DNA of 64,000 bases, taken from contig DASRGK010000107.1 in the NCBI GenBank assembly GCA_035651055.1, positions 1-64,000 of the forward strand. Reading direction: 5' to 3'. Made by a program: the position numbers and the translations under genes. The notes under the pieces were generated by a model. The model did not search any database. It saw nothing but the letters and a program-made list of their open reading frames with translations, and was not told the origin of the DNA. Shown in pieces: positions 59,264-64,000 of the stretch (position 1 is its first letter; each line of letters opens with the position of its first letter). Source of the stretch: JAFKKF01 sp035651055 (GTDB taxonomy: Bacteria; Pseudomonadota; Alphaproteobacteria; Rhizobiales; Kaistiaceae).

Positions 59264-60160
59264 TTGTCCGATCCCGCCAAGTCGATCCGCATCGGCACCA
59301 TGATCAAGGCCACCGAGGGCCGTGCGCCGGAAACCATCACGGCCATCGCCGACCTGGGCTTTGAGAGCTTCGAACCCTTCTTCTGGCAGACGACGGGTGG
59401 CCAGAACCTCGCCGAACTCGGCAAGCGCTGTCGCGACGCGATCGGCAACCGCGACATCACGATCTCGACCATCGGCATGTTCGGCAATCCGCTGGAAGAC
59501 CGCGAGATGGACCGTGAAACCCTGCAGGGCTGGAAGGACTGCATCGATAACGCCCATCACTTCGGCGCGGGCTGCGTCGCCGGCTTCACCGGGCGCGTCC
59601 GCGGCCGGCCGCTGCCCGAATCCCTGCCACGCTATCGCGAAGTCTGGTCCGATCTCGCCAAGCGCGCCGCCGACAAGGGTATCCGGATCGCGTTCGAGAA
59701 CTGCGCGATGGACGGCAACTGGGCCTCCGGCGACTGGAACATCGCGCACAATCCGGACGCCTGGGAGCTGATGTTCAACGAGACGCCCGACGACAATCTC
59801 GGGCTCGAATGGGAGCCCTGCCACCAGCTCGTCTATCTGATCGAGCCGCTGCCGCAGATCCGCAAATGGGCCGCCAAAATCTTCCACGTCCACGGCAAGG
59901 ACGCGACCGTTCGGTGGGAGGTCATTCGCGAGCACGGCATCTTCGGCAAGGAGAAGTTCGTGTTCATGCGCACGCCCGGTTTCGGCGACAGCAACTGGGT
60001 CGACATCATCTCGGAACTGCGGCTCGCCGGCTGGACCGGCTCTATCGACATCGAAGGCTGGCACGACCCTGTCTATCGCAACGAACTCGAAATGACCGGG
60101 CAGGTGCGGGCGCTCAATTTTCTGAAGGATTGCCGGGGCGGGGATTTCGTCCCGGCTTAG
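59264..60160 (+). CDS. Sugar phosphate isomerase/epimerase-like TIM-barrel protein
   Basis: The 298-residue protein belongs to the xylose-isomerase-like TIM-barrel superfamily (AP_endonuc_2). Likely metal ligands are Glu in IAFENC, Asp/Glu in LGLEWEP, His in VHGKD, and Glu in SIDIEGWHDP. TTG at 59264 is the best start: AGGAAAAGAA at 59251-59260, overlapping the preceding TAG, is the only good ribosome site. A partner of the Gfo/Idh/MocA enzyme, it may epimerise or isomerise the keto-sugar intermediate, as in inositol-like pathways. Exact reaction unknown. Confidence 0.87.
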   Translation: MSDPAKSIRIGTMIKATEGRAPETITAIADLGFESFEPFFWQTTGGQNLAELGKRCRDAIGNRDITISTIGMFGNPLEDREMDRETLQGWKDCIDNAHHFGAGCVAGFTGRVRGRPLPESLPRYREVWSDLAKRAADKGIRIAFENCAMDGNWASGDWNIAHNPDAWELMFNETPDDNLGLEWEPCHQLVYLIEPLPQIRKWAAKIFHVHGKDATVRWEVIREHGIFGKEKFVFMRTPGFGDSNWVDIISELRLAGWTGSIDIEGWHDPVYRNELEMTGQVRALNFLKDCRGGDFVPA

Positions 60161-60165
60161 GTCGT

Positions 60166-60198
60166 GGGCGGCGTCGCCGTCCACAGGAAACGCCGCCC
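60166..60198 (+). other. Intercistronic stem-loop before binding-protein gene
   Basis: GGGCGGCGT (60166-60174) and ACGCCGCCC (60190-60198) form a perfect 9-bp stem with a 15-base loop between the isomerase and the binding-protein gene. No T-run. Confidence 0.5.
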
Positions 60199-60228
60199 CA
60201 GCGCGGGCGGTTCATAGGGGAGGAGATC

Positions 60229-61224
60229 ATGACGCTCAGCAGACGAATCTTTCTATCTACCGTCGCGCTGCTTGCGATGGCCGCGAGCGGAGCGGCCCAG
60301 GCCGAGACGCTTCGCGACAAGTGGTGCTCGAACGTCCATCTCCGGTTCTTTGCCGGGGGCGCCGAGGGCGACGCGTTCGCATCGATCGTCTATAACGGTG
60401 CCGTACAGGCCGCCAAGGATACCGGTGCGCAGGTGGATTACGTCTTCTCCGGCTGGAAGGCCGAGACGATGGTCCAGCAGCTTCGCGAAGCGGTCGCGGC
60501 CAAGCCCGACGGCATCGCCATGATGGGCCACCCCGGCGAAGCGGCGATCATGCCGCTGGCAGAGGCGGCGTCGAAGGCCGGCATCAAGATGATGTACCAG
60601 AACGTTCCGCTTCCCGGCGTTGTCGCCAAGTTCGGCGGCGGCTACGTGGGTGCGCAGCAGGGGCCGCAGGGCAAGGCGCTCGGCGAAGAGGCCATCCGCC
60701 GCTTCGGCCTCAAGTCCGGCGACGAGGTGATCGTTTTCGGTCCCTTCGACCAGCAGCCTGAGCGTTACGTCCGCGAGGGCGCAACCGCTGACGCGCTGGA
60801 AGCCGCCGGCCTAAAGGTCACCCGCATGCCGTCGCCGACGGAGTGGGCGGCCGACCCGAACCTGGCCATTCCGGTGATCACGGCAGCGCTGACCAGCGCG
60901 CCGAACACGAAGGCGATCGTCTATCCGGGCGGGCAGCTCCTCGGCAACGTGCCGGCCTACATGAAGGCCGCCGGCAAGAAGCCGGGCGAAATTATCCAGA
61001 TCGGCTTCGACACCAGCCCGCAGATCGTCGAAGGATTCAAGGACGGCTGGGTCCAGTTGACTGCCGACCAGCAGCCCTTCCTGCAGGGCTACATGCCGAT
61101 CCTCAGCCTCTGCCAGCAGGTGGTCTACGGCCTCGCGCCCATCAACGTGGATACGGGCGCAGGCTTCGTCACTCCGGACAACTACAAGGCAGTTGCCGAC
61201 TTAGCCAAGGAAGGCCTGCGCTAG
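60229..61224 (+). CDS. CUT2 sugar ABC transporter binding protein
   Basis: The 331-residue RbsB-type protein has a signal with SRRIFLS (Tat-like or Sec, ending QAETL). The mature segment begins KWCSNVHLRFFAGGAEGDAFASIVYNG, then GAQVDYVFSGWKAETMVQQLREAVAAKPDGIAMMGHPGEAA. ATG at 60229 has GGGGAGGAG. It is followed by a stem-loop and single-NBD ATPase. The ligand is probably the substrate of the Gfo/Idh/MocA enzyme. Confidence 0.9.
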   Translation: MTLSRRIFLSTVALLAMAASGAAQAETLRDKWCSNVHLRFFAGGAEGDAFASIVYNGAVQAAKDTGAQVDYVFSGWKAETMVQQLREAVAAKPDGIAMMGHPGEAAIMPLAEAASKAGIKMMYQNVPLPGVVAKFGGGYVGAQQGPQGKALGEEAIRRFGLKSGDEVIVFGPFDQQPERYVREGATADALEAAGLKVTRMPSPTEWAADPNLAIPVITAALTSAPNTKAIVYPGGQLLGNVPAYMKAAGKKPGEIIQIGFDTSPQIVEGFKDGWVQLTADQQPFLQGYMPILSLCQQVVYGLAPINVDTGAGFVTPDNYKAVADLAKEGLR

Positions 61225-61233
61225 CAACAGCAG

Positions 61234-61261
61234 GGCGCCGCTTGCCTCGGCGAGCGGCGCC
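61234..61261 (+). other. Intercistronic stem-loop after binding-protein gene
   Basis: GGCGCCGCT (61234-61242) and AGCGGCGCC (61253-61261) form a perfect 9-bp stem with a 10-base loop just after the stop, before the ATPase gene. No T-run, like the other members of this class in the window. Confidence 0.6.
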
Positions 61262-61281
61262 TCTCCCCAACGGGTCGCGTC

Positions 61282-62055
61282 ATGGCGAAACACATCATCG
61301 AACTGAAGAACATCACCAAGTCCTTCGGCAGCGTCTATGCGCTCGGTGGGGTGAGCCTGCACGTCGACCCGGGTGAAGTCGTCGGACTGATCGGAGACAA
61401 CGGAGCCGGCAAGTCGACGCTCATCAAGATACTCGCCGGCGTGATCAAGCCGACATCCGGCGAGATTTTCGTCAATGGCGAAGCGGTCACCCAATGGAGT
61501 CCGGCGCGCTCGCGCGCCGCCGGGATCGAGACCGTCTTCCAGGATCGCGCGCTGGCCCCGCAGCAATCGATCGTCCGCAACATCTTCATGGGCCGCGAAC
61601 TCGCCGGGCGGTTCGGCTGGCTTCACCTCAAGAAGGAGGTCGCCGATGCCGAGCGCCTGATGCGCGAGATCGGCTTCACCTCGAAGGTCTTCTCGCCGAG
61701 TTCCATCGTCGGCCAGCTTTCAGGCGGCGAGCGGCAGGGCGTCGCCATTGCGCGCGCGATCCTGAAGCAGGCCAATCTGATCGTGCTTGATGAACCAACG
61801 ACGGCGTTGTCGCTGACCGAGACCGCCAAGGTGTTCCACTTCGTCCGGCAGGTGCGGGCATCGGGCCGGTCTATCGTCTTCATCGGTCACAACATCCATC
61901 ACGTCTACGACATTGCCGAGCGTTTCGTAGTGATCGATCGCGGTCGGGTGGCGATGGAGAAGGCGAAATCCGAGGTCGGTTCGGCACAGGAGCTGATCGA
62001 GTTCATGGAAGACGTGGCCAGGCCGCAGAAGGCGGCCGTGGGAGAAACCGTCTGA
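61282..62055 (+). CDS. CUT2 sugar ABC transporter ATPase, single NBD
   Basis: The 257-residue ATPase has Walker A GDNGAGKST, signature LSGGERQGVAIARAI, Walker B LIVLDEPTTALSL and switch His in GHNIHH. One domain only, so it acts as a homodimer with the permease at 62055, as in FrcA. Its stop overlaps the permease ATG by one base (TGATG). No strong ribosome site precedes ATG 61282. Confidence 0.92.
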   Translation: MAKHIIELKNITKSFGSVYALGGVSLHVDPGEVVGLIGDNGAGKSTLIKILAGVIKPTSGEIFVNGEAVTQWSPARSRAAGIETVFQDRALAPQQSIVRNIFMGRELAGRFGWLHLKKEVADAERLMREIGFTSKVFSPSSIVGQLSGGERQGVAIARAILKQANLIVLDEPTTALSLTETAKVFHFVRQVRASGRSIVFIGHNIHHVYDIAERFVVIDRGRVAMEKAKSEVGSAQELIEFMEDVARPQKAAVGETV

Positions 62056-63071
62056 TGTCGGACATTGCGAAGTCGAACGCTCCGGCGCTGGCGGGACTGC
62101 ATCCCGCGGAACGGCCAATTCGGAAATTCCTCATCGCCAATCGCGCTGCCCTCGGTTCGCTGGCCGTCTTCGTCGCGATGATCCTCATTTTCTTCGTCGC
62201 CAATCCGCGGGTGTTTTCGAATTGGGGCCTCTACGCAGCGGTTCTGACCACCCTGCCCGTGGCCCTGTTCATGACCGCGCCGCAGGTCTTCGTGGTCACT
62301 TCAGGCGAGATCGACCTCTCCTTCCCGGCGACGATGGGCTTTTCCTCCCTCGTCTTCGCCTACGTCGTATCCGCCGGCTACGACCCCTTCATCGCGATAG
62401 CCGCAGCGCTGGTTGTCGGCGCTGCCGTCGGCTTCAGCGTCGGCACCCTCGTCGTCTATGGAGGTCTCTCTTCCCTGGTCGCGACGCTCGGCGTGAACTT
62501 CATGCTTCGCGGGATTATCCTCATCATCACTAACTCAAAATCGATTGCCATTCCCCAACTGGCCGACAGCGCCGCCTTCAACCTGTTCTCGAGCGATGTG
62601 TTCGGCATCCCAGTGCAGATCTTCTGGTCCCTCCTCTTCGTTGGGTTTTGCGCGATGCTCTACACGCGTCATCGTTTTGGCGCGCATGTGCACCTGGTCG
62701 GCGACAACCCGGACAGCGCCAACGAAATGGGCGTCAACGTGAACTGGACCCGCGCCAAGGTTTTCGGGTTCATGGGAATCGGTGCCGCGCTTGCGGGCAT
62801 ATTCTCGACGATGATCAACTTCACGTGGTGGCCGACATCCGGCGATGGCTACCTGCTTCCGGTCATCGCGTCCGTGTTCGTCGGAGGAACGCCGCCGTGG
62901 GGAGGCATCGGCACGGTACTGGGCGGCGCCATCGGCGCGCTGACGGTGTCGTTCATCCAGACGGGCGTCGTCGGCGTCGGCCTCTCCGGCTTCTACGTGC
63001 AATTCTTCTACGGTTTGATCATCATCCTCTCGCTGCTCGGCCACCGCTTCAACCAGACCCGTTACCGGTAG
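62055..63071 (+). CDS. CUT2 sugar ABC transporter permease
   Basis: The 338-residue RbsC-type permease has about ten hydrophobic segments. The usual GIDLS motif is changed to EIDLSFPATMG, and the C-terminal GGTPPWGGIGTVLGG replaces GGTSLxGG. It is the single permease of this transporter and probably forms a homodimer. It converges on the LacI-type gene. Confidence 0.9.
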   Translation: MSDIAKSNAPALAGLHPAERPIRKFLIANRAALGSLAVFVAMILIFFVANPRVFSNWGLYAAVLTTLPVALFMTAPQVFVVTSGEIDLSFPATMGFSSLVFAYVVSAGYDPFIAIAAALVVGAAVGFSVGTLVVYGGLSSLVATLGVNFMLRGIILIITNSKSIAIPQLADSAAFNLFSSDVFGIPVQIFWSLLFVGFCAMLYTRHRFGAHVHLVGDNPDSANEMGVNVNWTRAKVFGFMGIGAALAGIFSTMINFTWWPTSGDGYLLPVIASVFVGGTPPWGGIGTVLGGAIGALTVSFIQTGVVGVGLSGFYVQFFYGLIIILSLLGHRFNQTRYR

Positions 63072-63120
63072 GGCGCCTGCGCCGGCCTCTCGGTGAGAAG
63101 CGCTCGGTGCACCCAGCGAG

Positions 63121-64000
63121 TCAGCGCGAACCCGGCCGGCAGGCATCGCTTTCGCCCTCTATGAGGCGCGTCGGAAACACCCGCCGGACAATGCCGCCCG
63201 GATAGAGGTCGCTGTAGGCGGGCATGGTCGCCAGCAGCGCCTCGCCTATGGCTATGCCGAGATCGCGAAGGCTCAGATGGAAATGGGTGAGCCGTGGGCT
63301 GAGAAACCGTGTGTTCGGGCTGTCGCGACCGATTACGGCAATGTCGCGTCCGGGGAGATACCCTGCCTCTTCCAGACCGCGATAAAGACCGGCGGTCATC
63401 GCCTCGTTGGACATGGCGATCGCGGTCGGCCGGATGGGCAGCGATGCGAGCCGTCTCGCGATGGCGTAGCCGCCAGCCTCCGAGGCGGAGGAGCGAAAAA
63501 CGTATTGACGGTCCAGCGCAAGCCCGTGTGCGGCCAGCGCCTTCTGCGCGCTGGCCTTGAAGATGTGGGCGAAGTTGACGTGATGCGGTGAGGCAATCGC
63601 GATCCGCCGGTGGCCGTTGGCGACGAAGCGATCGATCGCTTCCGACGCCATGTCCTCGAAGTCGATATCGATCCAGGAATGACCTGCATCGGTCTCGCTC
63701 CGACCGAGGGCGACGAACGGCAGTTGGCGGTTCGCCAGAAAGGATATCCGGGGATCGTTGCGCCGGGTTCCCGAAATCACCAGGCCATCGACGAAGCCGC
63801 GCGATACCATCCGCTTGAGATATTCCTCGGGGTTCTCCTGCGAGGGGCAGAGAAGCGCCACCAGGTCCAACTGGTGACGGTTGAGGACCGACTGCAGACC
63901 GTCAAAGACGCCCATGAAGAAAGTATCGCCCTGACCCGTGCTCGAGTGACTGGTCTTGATGACGAAACCGATCGAGCCGGTGACGCCGCGGCGCAGGCTG
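63121..64000 (-). CDS. LacI-family regulator, 5' end beyond the window
   Basis: The frame is open from the edge: the reading just inside the border, LRRGVTGSIGFVIKT, is the start of a LacI effector domain, which runs on through MGVFDGLQSVLNRH, VDGLVISGTRRND, AIAMSNEAMTAGLYRGLEEAG and GRDSPNTRFLSPRLT to the stop at 63121. About 60 N-terminal residues (HTH and hinge) lie outside the window. The Met at 63915 is internal, not the start. It converges on the CUT2 operon, whose two CGGAAACGTTTCCG sites are good candidates for its operator. Confidence 0.9.
   Translation of the reverse strand, partial: SLRRGVTGSIGFVIKTSHSSTGQGDTFFMGVFDGLQSVLNRHQLDLVALLCPSQENPEEYLKRMVSRGFVDGLVISGTRRNDPRISFLANRQLPFVALGRSETDAGHSWIDIDFEDMASEAIDRFVANGHRRIAIASPHHVNFAHIFKASAQKALAAHGLALDRQYVFRSSASEAGGYAIARRLASLPIRPTAIAMSNEAMTAGLYRGLEEAGYLPGRDIAVIGRDSPNTRFLSPRLTHFHLSLRDLGIAIGEALLATMPAYSDLYPGGIVRRVFPTRLIEGESDACRPGSR

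Noticed and set aside
1..64000. CRISPR arrays, tRNA or rRNA genes, insertion sequences, riboswitches
   Set aside because: No regularly spaced repeats, cloverleaf, ribosomal RNA stretches, transposase-like proteins or recognisable riboswitch cores were seen on either strand.

Overview
The window is high-GC DNA without rRNA, tRNA, CRISPR or insertion sequences. Tightly packed operons with ATGA overlaps, several GTG and TTG starts, a COG4315 protein and many CUT1/CUT2 sugar transporters suggest an alphaproteobacterium, probably of the order Hyphomicrobiales. The genus cannot be fixed from sequence alone. The dominant theme is carbohydrate uptake: seven sugar ABC transporters (four CUT2, three CUT1), an additional PotD-type binding protein at the left edge, two cytoplasmic arabinofuranosidases (GH127 and GH51), sugar dehydrogenases, dehydratases and kinases, and several dedicated regulators lying next to identifiable palindromic operators.

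Layout. 0-4.3 kb: PotD-like binding protein, SDR and IlvD/Edd-type sugar-acid dehydratase on the minus strand, then a ferritin-like DUF892 protein. 4.3-7.3 kb: a PolX/PHP protein with a degenerate polymerase site, converging on a D-serine dehydratase-like PLP enzyme. 7.3-13.5 kb: an acetoin-dehydrogenase-like set (free lipoyl domain, alpha/beta hydrolase, fused E1 alpha-beta) around a divergent promoter, with a SorC-type regulator and a xylulokinase. 13.5-23.7 kb: LacI regulator and aldo/keto reductase divergent from a CUT2 plus CUT1 transporter run. 23.7-30 kb: GH127 arabinofuranosidase, LacI regulator and a CUT1 transporter, preceded by two copies of a 14-16 bp palindrome that also occurs before the 15.6 kb operon. 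30-39.3 kb: flavinylated redox module (FMN-binding protein, ApbE, NqrB/FNR fusion), a PepSY-response regulator-kinase operon, and a three-gene signalling operon made of a phosphonate-type binding protein, a kinase and a sigma54 activator. 39.3-42 kb: gene-poor, with a Sel1-repeat protein, a tiny membrane protein, an aldehyde dehydrogenase scrap and a COG4315 protein. 42-50.6 kb: two CUT2 transporters flanking an unusual GntR regulator. 50.7-57.8 kb: arabinose module (zinc dehydrogenase, GH51, CUT1 transporter, ArsR-type regulator with a C-terminal sensor-like domain). 58.2-64 kb: Gfo/Idh/MocA oxidoreductase, TIM-barrel isomerase, CUT2 transporter, and a LacI regulator cut by the window edge.

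How it may work together (inference): CUT1 importers bring in arabinose-containing oligosaccharides, signal-less GH127 and GH51 enzymes cleave them in the cytoplasm, CUT2 importers take up monosaccharides, and oxidoreductases, dehydratase and kinase feed the products into central metabolism. None of the three CUT1 systems has its own ATPase, so a shared ATPase must be encoded elsewhere. Most binding-protein genes are followed by strong intercistronic stem-loops. The items I consider most worth following up are the operator network, the ArsR-type regulator with its Cys cluster, the split AcoC-like enzyme set, the degenerate PolX, and the binding protein-kinase-sigma54 signalling operon.
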